A stretch of DNA of 64,000 nt from Aphrocallistes beatrix (Eukaryota > Porifera > Hexactinellida > Sceptrulophora > Aphrocallistidae). This document shows, piece by piece, positions 28,754 to 38,005 of the stretch. The DNA is taken from contig OY725488.1 of assembly GCA_963281255.1 (NCBI GenBank), positions 5,541,925-5,605,924 of the forward strand. Reading direction: 5' to 3'. The number at the start of each line of letters is the position of its first letter. Positions within the stretch are counted from its first letter, which is position 1. The translations under genes and the position numbers were made by a program. Under the pieces are notes generated by a model that saw only the letters and a list, made by a program, of their open reading frames with translations, searched no databases and was not told the origin of the DNA.

Positions 28754-30907
28754 ATGACAAAGTTTGAAATGTATGCTACAAATGATAAATCACGAAATTC
28801 TATCTCTGCATTTCCTGACAGAAAACTGACATTGAAGAGCAATTCAATTAAATTTCTGAGCGAAGATTCTATTGTCCAAACGAATTTAGACGCTCTTATT
28901 CTTGAAGAAACAGAAACCGTTTGCTATTTCAGTCATCCATGTCCTGTATACAAGCTCTATGGTAAAAAAGAAAGTCGCATCAAAACGTTTATTATTGAAA
29001 AATTGGGTGTTTATTATGTTGGCAACATAAGATGTAATACGTTGCTATCCTACACCATAGACGAATATGGACTTGCTTATCTTATCGCAATGTTCCTAGT
29101 TTCGCTAGCATTCATTTGGAATGTGTATACAATCCCTTTAAGATGGGCTTTCGTAGGGGGTACACTTCTACCAACTGGAAATTTAACAAACACAATTAAC
29201 ATTATCCCAAATTCTCCACTATATTATATTGTTGATTTACTTGCGGACACTATATACGTATTGGATATAGTTCTGATTCAAAGTCGTACACAATATATCT
29301 CTCACAGCCAAGGTGTGAAAATAACTTCAGTGAAAATGACTGCTTGGAACTATTTCTGTTCTTGGGAATTTTATTTTGATTTGTTTTCCATCATATTTCC
29401 GTGGGTCCCTGAATTGCAATATTTCGGAACTGGGATGTATCATTCATTGTTCAGAATAACTCGCTATCTTAAGTTTAAGCGTTTTAACAAATTCTTATTG
29501 TTGGTTCAACGTAAATTGCACTATGCGCAGCTCTTCAGACAATTAAGAGTTCTTTTTCAAATCATCCTGATTGCACATACTTTAGGCTGTGTTTTCTTTT
29601 TATACTACATTTTGCAGGGACAAAAAAAGAACGGAATTTTTGCTGGCTTCTTAGTTGTAGAAAACGAGGATTTGCATCCGTTAATGTTTTCATTTTATTG
29701 GGGTTTTGTGATTATAACGAATATCCATAACCAACCTCGACCCACTGAAGATGGCCAATACATATTCATGGTGATTTGCCATTTAATAGGTTCCCTACAC
29801 ATGGCATATGTTTTCGCGGTTTTTGTTTCTTCTTTACGAGTTGGGAATTGGCATCGGAATGCTTTTAGAATTAAAGCCGAAAGGTCACGCAGCGTGTTCA
29901 CACTCTTCAAAGAAAAGGATGAGATTACTAAGACTAGGGGTGCAATTACTGACTACTATGATTACGGATATGCTAACCATATAGAGTTGCTAGAAAATGC
30001 TATTTTGAATTATTTCCCCAGAAGAATGCGTATTAATTTAGCTCAAGAATGTTATTTCAAAACTCTCAAAAAGGTTTATCTATTCAAAGGCCTCTCAGAT
30101 AGTTTCTTCATACACCTGTTGTTAAAATTTGAAAATCGAGTGTATTTACCGAAAGAAGATGTATACCGAATAGGAGATATTGGAAATGAGTTATTTATTA
30201 TAACTAAGGGGCAAATTAAACTCATTGAAGGGGAGAAATCTGTTGGATCACTAAAACCTGGGCAAATATTTGGATATCGTGAACTTTTCGCAACCACTCC
30301 TTCGGAGAGATTTAGATCGATTACTGCTCAAACATTGGGGTTCACTCATCTATTGGTTTTCCACAAGCGATTAATCGACACAATACTAGACCAACTTCCC
30401 AAAGATAATATTATTATACGCAAGACAGTACGCGACATGGCGAAAGTTTTCAAGATCCAGCGAATGCGAACTCTCCCGTTGTTGAAAACGAATCTACATC
30501 CTGAATCACCGAAAGAACGAGCGATCATTAAACTCAAAAATGTAATGCAGGTTATCCAGGTTTTGATATACATTTTTCATCATATCCCTAAGGCAGAATC
30601 AAGTGATGAAACATCTAGTGGAGATGAAACTACAAGTCTTTTGGGGGACTTGAAGACGTACGTATTACCCACTATTCGATATAATTCCGATCAAAATAAC
30701 ATCCAATACAGAACTAAATCCATGTCTAATTTTAAAACCTATAGGAGGAAAGTTGACAACTCGATGGATAAGAATAACAAAATTATCCGGACACATTCTC
30801 TTGGGGATAGGAAACCTATCAATAGTTTGTCTCCTACTAACTCGCTCTCTTACAGAAAAAGGGAAAAAATGCATTTTGTTATTAAAGAAAAGCGGTTATA
30901 TGCATGA
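28754..30907 (+). CDS. Cyclic-nucleotide-gated-type cation channel subunit with atypical pore
   Basis: Single exon, 717 aa from the ATG at 28754 (an upstream TTG at 28685 is not needed). Layout by eye: S1 about 106-126, S2 157-175, S3 203-218, weakly charged S4 226-248 (FRITRYLKFKRF), S5 262-286, pore 310-330, S6 336-362, C-linker, cyclic-nucleotide-binding domain about 443-548 (VYLPKEDVYRIGDIGNELFI, then SVGSLKPGQIFGYREL). This is the CNG-family order. The filter region reads FVIITNIHNQPRPTEDGQYI, where CNG channels have a TIG-containing filter; Asn-Ile-His replaces Thr-Ile-Gly and no filter Glu follows. In the phosphate-binding cassette FGYRE replaces FGE, and FRSITA stands where CNG channels have RRTA. 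It may be a modulatory or diverged subunit. AT-rich codon use. Confidence 0.85.
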   Translation: MTKFEMYATNDKSRNSISAFPDRKLTLKSNSIKFLSEDSIVQTNLDALILEETETVCYFSHPCPVYKLYGKKESRIKTFIIEKLGVYYVGNIRCNTLLSYTIDEYGLAYLIAMFLVSLAFIWNVYTIPLRWAFVGGTLLPTGNLTNTINIIPNSPLYYIVDLLADTIYVLDIVLIQSRTQYISHSQGVKITSVKMTAWNYFCSWEFYFDLFSIIFPWVPELQYFGTGMYHSLFRITRYLKFKRFNKFLLLVQRKLHYAQLFRQLRVLFQIILIAHTLGCVFFLYYILQGQKKNGIFAGFLVVENEDLHPLMFSFYWGFVIITNIHNQPRPTEDGQYIFMVICHLIGSLHMAYVFAVFVSSLRVGNWHRNAFRIKAERSRSVFTLFKEKDEITKTRGAITDYYDYGYANHIELLENAILNYFPRRMRINLAQECYFKTLKKVYLFKGLSDSFFIHLLLKFENRVYLPKEDVYRIGDIGNELFIITKGQIKLIEGEKSVGSLKPGQIFGYRELFATTPSERFRSITAQTLGFTHLLVFHKRLIDTILDQLPKDNIIIRKTVRDMAKVFKIQRMRTLPLLKTNLHPESPKERAIIKLKNVMQVIQVLIYIFHHIPKAESSDETSSGDETTSLLGDLKTYVLPTIRYNSDQNNIQYRTKSMSNFKTYRRKVDNSMDKNNKIIRTHSLGDRKPINSLSPTNSLSYRKREKMHFVIKEKRLYA

Positions 30908-31800
30908 ACCAGTCTTCGATCTCTGATACGTATATACATTTCACCATTTTTGTTTTTATTTATCGACAATTACTATTTATTCATGAGCACATTATTTATT
31001 TCTAATAAAATAATATATATTATTATGTTTTCAATATACGGTAGATATTGGATATAATGAAAATAGGTCCGGCTTGAGAGACCTCGGCCCAGTCGATGGT
31101 ATGTATTCCATACTATTTTTGGATGTAGTGATAATTTAGCCAAAAATTGGGGCAACTACTGTATAAAGTGGAAAGTTCACAGATTTTCCTCATGTTTGTT
31201 TTTTGTTGAAATTTGCTATACTCCAAGAAACAATGTGTCAATTGACATCTTTATTCCCTGTTATCCAGGTTGGTTTCACTTTGAAAACTAATATATTAAT
31301 AAGGTTTAATAAGCATATGAAACAGGTCAGAAAATCTCTAAAATTTGTAATTTATCCGGTTTCTCAATAATATGATTGAGTAATTTTTGGCGAGGATGTA
31401 TTATTTTGTTGCATATGAAGATTTGATTATAGTACCGCATAATAGGTGTGACCGTGACCTACGTAATATATGTTACGTAGGTCTGGCGTGACCGTTTTAT
31501 TCAAAAAAATGAGATGTAATAGGTACTCCTCCAATATGCAAAATGCGAACGTCTAATATTGGGGTCTGGAGGGCTTTGTCTCCATAAAACTCCTGCTCCT
31601 GAGACATTTAGTGATACAATAATCTCTTTCCTAGGCACACTTTCACACAAATGGATAGACTAATTGTTTTTAGAAACTCTTTGATTATAAAGAGAATTGC
31701 CACCAAAACACTCAACTACAATTTTTTACAAATTTCAATTTGCATAAGCTATACTACGCGAGAACAGCAATGCATTGTTCCATGCATAATATTATATATA
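30908..31800. other. Intergenic, one small MITE-like element
   Basis: AT-rich. Apart from the element at 31039-31161, nothing recognised. GACCTACGTAATATATGTTACGTAGGTC around 31450-31480 is a short perfect palindrome with no evident role. Confidence 0.35.
31039..31161. mobile_element. Small pogo-like element, decayed
   Basis: Starts CGGTAGATATTGGATATAAT after a TA and ends ACTACTG before a TA; the start matches the better-preserved element at 31953-32114. Confidence 0.4.
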
Positions 31801-31950
31801 CAATCTCGCTTCGCTTGCTTCCGCTGCGCGGTTGGCGGACACAATTGTATCCGCCGGAGGCGCCTGGGCTCACATTGATTAATTATAAGGGAGAAAACAT
31901 CTCTAAATATGTCTTTCTTACTGTTAAAATCGATATCACTCGAAAAAGTA
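31801..31950 (+). mobile_element. GC-head MITE, head only
   Basis: CGCTTCGCTTGCTTCCGCTG, the hairpin GGCGGACAC/GTATCCGCC, then GGGAGAAAACATCTCTAAAT. Cut in the body where the 31953 element begins; the remainder of the copy is not found beyond it. Confidence 0.7.
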
Positions 31951-31952
31951 TA

Positions 31953-32114
31953 CAGTAGATATTGGATATAGTGATAGTGACGGGGACAAGGAATTTTTGA
32001 TCAAATTATCACTACGTATATCCATTAAATTTAGTTGGAATGTCATCGACTGGGAACCGCAAACCTAACAAAATTATCACTATAGCCAATATATCACTAT
32101 ATCCAATATCTACT
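31953..32114. mobile_element. pogo-like MITE, 162 bp
   Basis: TA-flanked, with ends CAGTAGATATTGGATATAGT and the inverse ACTATATCCAATATCTACTG. Inserted in a GC-head MITE copy. Confidence 0.75.
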
Positions 32115-32269
32115 GTATAATCCATTTTTTCCGGAAGCCTCTGTAATCTTCGTGGTCGATCAGTCTTAATTTTTTTAATATGTACTCTCACTGAAATGTT
32201 GTCCACTTGGATTATGGAGTGTAGATGAATCCAATAAAGAAACCCTCTTTTCATTTTTAGTGCAGCTCC

Positions 32270-32660
32270 TATAGGGAGATGCCCTTATGGCATGGACGGA
32301 GTATCTCGTCCGTCCGTATGTATGTATGTATGTCCGTACGCGCGCTACTGCGAAATCTAACAGTCCGAATTTTACCAAATTTCGCATGTAGGATCTCTTT
32401 ATGGTGTAGATGTGCACCGTCAACATTTTTGTAAGATCTCAACGGCTAATATGGGATATTTTAATATGTAGATTCCGATTTTAACACTTTGAAAGTGGTC
32501 ATCTAAGTATTTTATAAGTTTCTAACATATGTATATATACATATTTTCACACCTTTTTAAAAAAACTTATTTTGAGTTAAAAGCTAGCTCTCAATAGCAA
32601 ATATAGGGTATTTTAATATGTAGATTTCAAATTTCACACTTAGAATGCCGTAAGATCAGT
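32270..32660. repeat. Unclassified dispersed repeat (CGAAATCTAACAGTCCGA type)
   Basis: Contains CGTCCGTCCGTATGTATG microsatellite and CTGCGAAATCTAACAGTCCG; similar wording recurs at 41066-41190 (GTGAAATCTAACAGCCCGA). ATGTAGATTCCGATTTT-type phrases recur at 32460, 32625 and 56885. No ends defined. Confidence 0.4.
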
Positions 32661-32687
32661 AATTCACGATGTAATCCGATATTTATA

Positions 32688-33610
32688 TTACACGTTCCTT
32701 CGAGTCACTTCCTGGAGCTGCACTATCGGTCTGTCGACCGACATTTTTATTTTTGTGACTGCACATTCATTGTCATTGTTGCAAGGATTCATACGTGACA
32801 ATGCATTTGCATTATTATTTCCTATGCCCAGATTCGATATTTTTATGTCGAAATCGTATTCTTGGATTATCACAACCCGTTTACATAGTCACCCAATGGC
32901 CTTTTGAGTTTACAACCATTCCAACGGTTTGTGATCAGTATATATCTCAAATTTCCTTCCAATCAGGTAGTAGCGAAACCTTTTTAGAGACTCCACAATA
33001 GCAAGGCATTCCTGCTCAATTGTGCTATAATTTCGTTCTGGTTTTCTTAATGTCCTGCTGAAATATGCAATAACGCGACCCTCCTGCTCTAAAACTGCAC
33101 CTAAACCAAACCCGATAGCGTCTGTGTACAATTCAAATTTATTTCCAAAGTTTGGACATTGTAGTACTGTGGAAGACGAAAGTAATTCTTTGAGCTTCTT
33201 AAAAGCTTCTTCTGCCTAATCTTCCTATATAAATTCAACTTCCTTCCCTAATATATTATTTAAAGGCTCGGCAAGAGTTGCGAAATCGCGAATGTAGCGT
33301 CTGTAATAACTTGCTAATCCCAAAAATAGTTTAATCTCTTTTTGGCATCTAGGGCGAATCCAATTTTTGATTGCATCAACTTTGGACATTTCAGGTTCCA
33401 TACCTGCTCTTGAGAATATATGTCCTAAATAAGTGAATTTGTCTTTCCCAACATCGCACTTTCTGCCTTTAAGGTGGGATTGTATTTCCAAGGTCAAAAC
33501 ATTGAAATCATAAAGTCCCATTCCTGGACCGGGCAAGAAAGCTGTTTTTTCTCTACCATATTCTCGATATCTGCCAATATCCAGAATTAAGATCTAACTT
33601 CGTAAAATAT
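32688..33610 (-). pseudogene. Ty3/gypsy retrotransposon relic: RT and RNase H
   Basis: Reading down the minus strand: an RT palm remnant (KYFTKLDLNSGYWQI at about 33610-33565), RT thumb/connection (FTYLGHIFSRAGM, LFLGLASYYRRYIRDFA; frame 33536-33225), RNase H (YTDAIGFGLGAVLEQ, IEQECLAIV, EIYTDHKPLEWL; frame 33131-32910) and the tether after it (NNNANALSRM; frame 32873-32688). These lie in different frames with stops between, so the element is dead. No integrase or LTRs were found nearby; the integrase relic at 61.5 kb is on the other strand and separate. Confidence 0.8.
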
Positions 33611-33837
33611 TTCATTCCAAATAATTTATCGCAATTGCGCAGGAATGCAGGAAGATCATCAATCTGTAAGTCTATTATTTTTGTAAATAAAGACAACAAA
33701 GGCTGGAATCCTTCACCCGGTTAACCGACTAACCGTCATCAATCTCACGGTTAGGAATATTTTAGATCGGTTGGACGATCTGCTTTATTTTCTAAATAAT
33801 TACACTGATTTCTTTGTTTTTCGATGGATATCCATGA

Positions 33838-33876
33838 ATATATCCTTACTATTAAAACTCGATTAATGTGTGTGTA

Positions 33877-33949
<73 letters not shown>

Positions 33950-34230
33950 GTTACGAATTGATTGAAGAAACTGCCAGGCGTAGCTGATTTTTGGCATGTG
34001 GGGGTCTTCTGGCTATGGCTCCACTAAGTTCTGAGCTCAGACAAAAATGTCGACTCATCATGGAATTATGACGTCATTGTCACCTTTTTCATTATTAGAA
34101 ATTTCAGTTTTTCGACCATAACTCAGCCATTTTAAGTGATAGAAGGCTGAAATTTTAAAAGAATGTGTATATTAATATTATTCACATGTGATGCAACTAT
34201 TATCAAAAAATGATGACTCATCACTGTGAC
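33838..34230 (-). mobile_element. GC-head MITE, inverted, head missing, with a long (TA)n tail
   Basis: Terminal repeat ATCCTTACTATTAAAACTCG at about 33841, then a TA microsatellite to about 33948, then TGTTACGAATTGATTGAAGA, TGACGTCA at 34069-34076, and body ending at GATGACTCATCACTGTGAC. The GC-rich head is deleted. Confidence 0.8.
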
Positions 34231-34598
34231 AATGTAATTATAGTACTCACAGATTTGTTTCTACTTGTATTTTATGTCCTGAATAATGAGACGAATAAAC
34301 ATATTATTTAAGCATTCCAGGTCCTGAAGCATACACTATTTAGAGCAGGGAAAACGTACAAGTATCACCACTCAAATGGAAAGTCATTGTATAAATTAGA
34401 ACTATGTAAATGATCGCATCATGATCACAGGATTGGTGTTACCTCAGAATACCACGCAAGATGAATATCCATGGTTAATTTGACTAGTGCCTCAAAATAC
34501 CACGCAACAGAACTAAAACATTGAGCTTATCGGAGTAACAAAATATTATAGAAATAAAGAATGAATAAACATATAATTAGGCGAACTTTATTTACAAT
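34231..34598. other. Non-coding stretch downstream of the NHL-type gene
   Basis: Contains a short direct repeat (CCTCARAATACCACGCAA at about 34443 and 34492). No gene. Confidence 0.4.
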
Positions 34599-35891
34599 TT
34601 AGAAGGCTTGGAGTAAGTTGTCATCTTTCCAATCCACTATAATTATATTGTGTTTGGAATCTACTATTATGCCATTAGGGTTCCATAATTCTCCTGCCTT
34701 ATTCATTCCCATTCTCCCAATACTCTGCATCAGGATTCCGTCAGGAGAGATTATTCTTATACAGTGGCCTTCACAGTCACTGACCAGAATATTCTCATAG
34801 GAATCCAGACAGAAGTAGGAGCCGTAATCGATGAAGTTTCCTGTTATTAGAGTGCGTATGAGGGTACCATCTAGCTTGAACACTTGGATTGGATCTGGAT
34901 GGTAGTTGTTGCCATAGTAGCTAAATAGAACAAACATTTGCTGTCTGTGGAGGATGATGTCCCGAGGAGTTGTGTCTTTATCGAAAGAGATAGCCTCGAG
35001 AATAACTTTCTTAGTAGGCTCGAGGCTGAGATCAAAAATCTGTACTGCTAAAGAGTTGTATGCACAAGTATAGATATTCGATCCTTCTATAGATATCCCA
35101 TATACTGGAGTGTCAAGTGTCAATGTTTTAATAGTTTCCGCTCTCTTGTTTAGTTTGAGAAAATAATTCTTGGTCCCACTTGTAGTCATATATATGCGGT
35201 ATTTATGAATCTTCATGTAGCGGCATTGTTCCATTAGTGGATTGTGTAGAGTAAAGTAGTGCTTGCCCTCACTCGTGAAGACTTGTATTCTCCCATGAAC
35301 AGAGTCCTCTCCCACATAAATCAGCTGGCTGATGGGATCTATACAAATTGCTGAAGGTTTGGATAGTTGATCTATTTCTTCACCTTCCTTAACTCTACTC
35401 CAGATAGGTAGAGTCCTGAAGCCGTATGGATTGAGAGGTTTCAGGATGCGGCACTTCTCTTCTAGTATCCTCTCTATCTCCTCCGTTTGACAGCTGATCG
35501 ACGCACGAGGGAACACAATCTGTTCTAGAAAGATCTTCTCCATTTCTTCTTTGATGTTCTTAAGGTTTTTCTGTAGCAACGCGTTCAATCTGTTGGCATT
35601 CAGCTCCCTCTCTGTATCATCTCTGTTTTTGGTCAACTTTTCCATGATAGTACTTCGCTCATGGATTTTGGCAGTGATTTCGGCTAGGATGGTATCCAGC
35701 TCTGCAAAGAGTGTATTTTCTCTCTCCTCCACTATTTGGTGAATCTGAGCAAAAACGCAGCTGAGTTGTTGCTTCCTCTCTGCTACTTGCTGAGCCAGAT
35801 CTATTAGGCCTATTTCCAAATCTTCGAAAGAGACGTGTCGGGGATATTGCATGGTTGTTATTACTGGTGCTTCTGTGTACCTCGCTGCCAT
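34599..35891 (-). CDS. Coiled-coil plus NHL-repeat-type beta-propeller protein (TRIM-NHL-like without RING/B-box)
   Basis: Single exon on the minus strand, 430 aa from the ATG at 35891 (a GTG three codons earlier is unlikely). Residues about 20-130 are charged and heptad-rich (predicted coiled coil: DLAQQVAERKQQL, EELDTILAEIT-like). From about residue 170 come repeated blade-like segments: LSKPSAICIDPISQLIYVGE, IQVFTSEGKHYFTLHN, YGISIEGSNIYTCAY, IQVFKLDGTLIRTLI, YGSYFCLDSYENILVSD, CIRIISPDGILMQSIG and LWNPNGIIVDSKHNIIIVD. This fits an NHL propeller as in TRIM2/3/71 and Brat. No RING or B-box cysteines precede the coiled coil, so ligase activity is not expected; RNA or protein binding is the plausible role, by inference. 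Confidence 0.7.
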   Translation of the reverse strand: MAARYTEAPVITTMQYPRHVSFEDLEIGLIDLAQQVAERKQQLSCVFAQIHQIVEERENTLFAELDTILAEITAKIHERSTIMEKLTKNRDDTERELNANRLNALLQKNLKNIKEEMEKIFLEQIVFPRASISCQTEEIERILEEKCRILKPLNPYGFRTLPIWSRVKEGEEIDQLSKPSAICIDPISQLIYVGEDSVHGRIQVFTSEGKHYFTLHNPLMEQCRYMKIHKYRIYMTTSGTKNYFLKLNKRAETIKTLTLDTPVYGISIEGSNIYTCAYNSLAVQIFDLSLEPTKKVILEAISFDKDTTPRDIILHRQQMFVLFSYYGNNYHPDPIQVFKLDGTLIRTLITGNFIDYGSYFCLDSYENILVSDCEGHCIRIISPDGILMQSIGRMGMNKAGELWNPNGIIVDSKHNIIIVDWKDDNLLQAF

Positions 35892-36227
35892 TCTTTTCAC
35901 GTATTTGTTGTAGAGTATTGTTTGTTTTTATTAATGAGTTGTGCTGAGTCTATTTATAGATTCTCTATGATTATTGATAGAACTAACATTGCTAAATATA
36001 GCATCAGATCTCCTATGCTATCCCATTTCACACGTGACATGTAATTGCCATCATTATGGTTCGATTCATTCCCAACTTGGTCTTTGAGTTAGTTTCAATT
36101 TAAAACTACATTATTTCAGTATTGTATAATTTAATAATGAAATTAAAACCTAATTCCACAAAATAAGACAACTTCTGATCTAACTGGTGGTCTTCGTAGT
36201 CTATTATTCGAAGTACAATATAGAGTA

Positions 36228-36413
36228 CAGTCGACTCCGCTTAATAGGGTCACATCGATCAGAGGACATTTCGGCCCGAATAAGCGGAAAATCCTACTAA
36301 CAAAATATTTTGTATTAGCTTCTATGTGTGTGAGAGCTATTCCGGTCCTGCAAAGTGGCCCGATTAAGCGGTTGACGCAATTAAACAGTGACCCTATTAA
36401 GCGGAGTCGACTG
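36228..36413. mobile_element. pogo/Tigger-like MITE, 186 bp
   Basis: TA-flanked. Left CAGTCGACTCCGCTTAATAG, right the inverse (CTATTAAGCGGAGTCGACTG). Non-coding. Confidence 0.85.
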
Positions 36414-36507
36414 TATATTGTAGTTGGGTTTATAGACAGCATTCTTTTTCCCTTTTCCCGTGTATCAAAGAAACGATTTCGACAGTTTTTAAAATTTGCT
36501 AAATCAT

Positions 36508-36595
36508 GGCCAACTACACATAAGGCCTCACAGTAACTTTCGGATTTTGGACTAGGGATTCGGTAGAAGATGGTTGAACTAAAACATGAGCTGCC
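36508..36595 (+). repeat. Dispersed repeat, copy 1
   Basis: CATGGCCAACTACACATAAG, then TTTGGACTAGGGATTCGG and AGATGGTTGAACTAA. Matches 58590-58675 over about 85 bp. No ends or coding content identified. Confidence 0.6.
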
Positions 36596-37359
36596 TTAAA
36601 TCACACAGAATGAAGCTTAGGACTGCATTACCAGCATATATAAATATAGTGTTAAACCTACCAAACTGTCTTAGCCCATTATATCTTGGAGTATTTGAAT
36701 CTCTTCGCCCATTATATACGATACAAACGAATCTTATCGCTCAGCATTGGCCTCTTTGTCGGGTCTCTCTTAGAATAACTCAGATCTATCAAGGCCCGGC
36801 GTACTGTCTAGCAATATACTGGAATGGGACCGCTACTGGCTAATGTTCTTAACGACCAATACGGTTTCTGCCTTATCTGTTGGCTAATCGAGTGTTTAAT
36901 TCCATTCCTTAGAGAACTTGGCCTTCTAACATATTTTTAATGTGAGATATCGATTCCTTTCGCAATTCTTGACCTAACATAATAAATTGTAGACAAGCTT
37001 ACATCTACAATTTGAGAAATTTCTATTTGTGCATACTAATTGGGTTCTAGCAATGTTTTAATAGTCTCTCTCTTCAGGAGTTGGGTCAATTCAGTGTATT
37101 AAGATAAATAAATTGTAGAATATATAGATGAGAAAAGCTAAATTAATGCAGTAATACCGGAAATGACGTCACTATATTCTCATATAGAGCAATATCATTT
37201 TTAAGGGATGACAGAGTTCCGAGTTCAATCTTAATTTTGTAAATACTTGGTTATACAGTACTAAAAAAAGTAATATGTTGGAGTATAAGAGATCAAAATT
37301 TCCTAATATGGTCAAATTCATTATAAGCTAGAATTCCGAATAATTATGTAACAGACTGT
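36596..37359. other. Intergenic, nothing recognised
   Basis: AT-rich, no supported gene or repeat. Confidence 0.4.
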
Positions 37360-37495
37360 ATATCGATAACATTAAGACAGACGTATTTAGAGATGTTATC
37401 TACCTTATAATTAATCAATATGATCCCACGCGCCCAAAGGGCGCCTCTAGCAGACACAAAGTGTCCGCAAGCCGCGCAGCGCAAGCAAGCTAATC
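37360..37495 (-). mobile_element. GC-head MITE, inverted, head fragment
   Basis: GACGTATTTAGAGATGTTAT, both hairpins (GGGCGCC arms; GACACAAAGTGTCCGC) and GCGCAGCGCAAGCAAGC. Followed at about 37500-37650 by a different TTATGAACTAACCTCCTGG / TTCACAATAAGCGACCCTGA segment, probably a decayed pogo-like element. Confidence 0.65.
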
Positions 37496-37654
37496 GCGTT
37501 AACATTCGTTTATTATGAACTAACCTCCTGGTCCCAATTTCATTTTTTAGATAGGTTTTGTATTGAATCAAATTCGCTTAATTTGAAGTATCTCTATTAT
37601 GAACATATTTTTTGGTCCCCTGGTGGTTCACAATAAGCGACCCTGACTGTATTA

Positions 37655-37985
37655 AAAGTAGATTAATGTGTATGTGAATACGAATTGATTGAAGAGACTG
37701 CCAGGCTGACAGAAAGCTGATTTTTGGCATGTTGGAGTTTTTGGCTATGGCTCCAGTAATTTCGGACCTCAGGCGAAAATGTCGACTCATCATGGAATTA
37801 TGACGTCATTGTCACCTTTTTTATAATTAGAAATTTCAGTTTTTCGACTCTAACTCAGCCATTTTAGGTGATAGAAGGCTGACATTTTAATAGAATGTGT
37901 ATATTGATATATCTCAAATATGATGCAACCATCATCACAAAATGATAACTCATCACTATGTTATTGCGTCATCATTTTTATAATA
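37655..37985 (-). mobile_element. GC-head MITE, inverted, right half, abutting alpha-catenin
   Basis: ATTAAAAGTAGATTAATGTG, ACGAATTGATTGAAGAGACT, TGACGTCA at 37801-37808, body to TTATTGCGTCATCATTTTT. The second CRE site is mutated (TTGCGTCA). It ends about 20 bp before the presumed alpha-catenin start, so it forms the immediate upstream region and supplies an in-frame ATG at 37958. Confidence 0.75.
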
Positions 37986-38005
37986 GTAAACTCAGTCTCA
38001 GTGAA

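Noticed and set aside
36058-36080. GGTTCGATTC resembling a tRNA B box
   Set aside because: No A box or cloverleaf could be folded around it.
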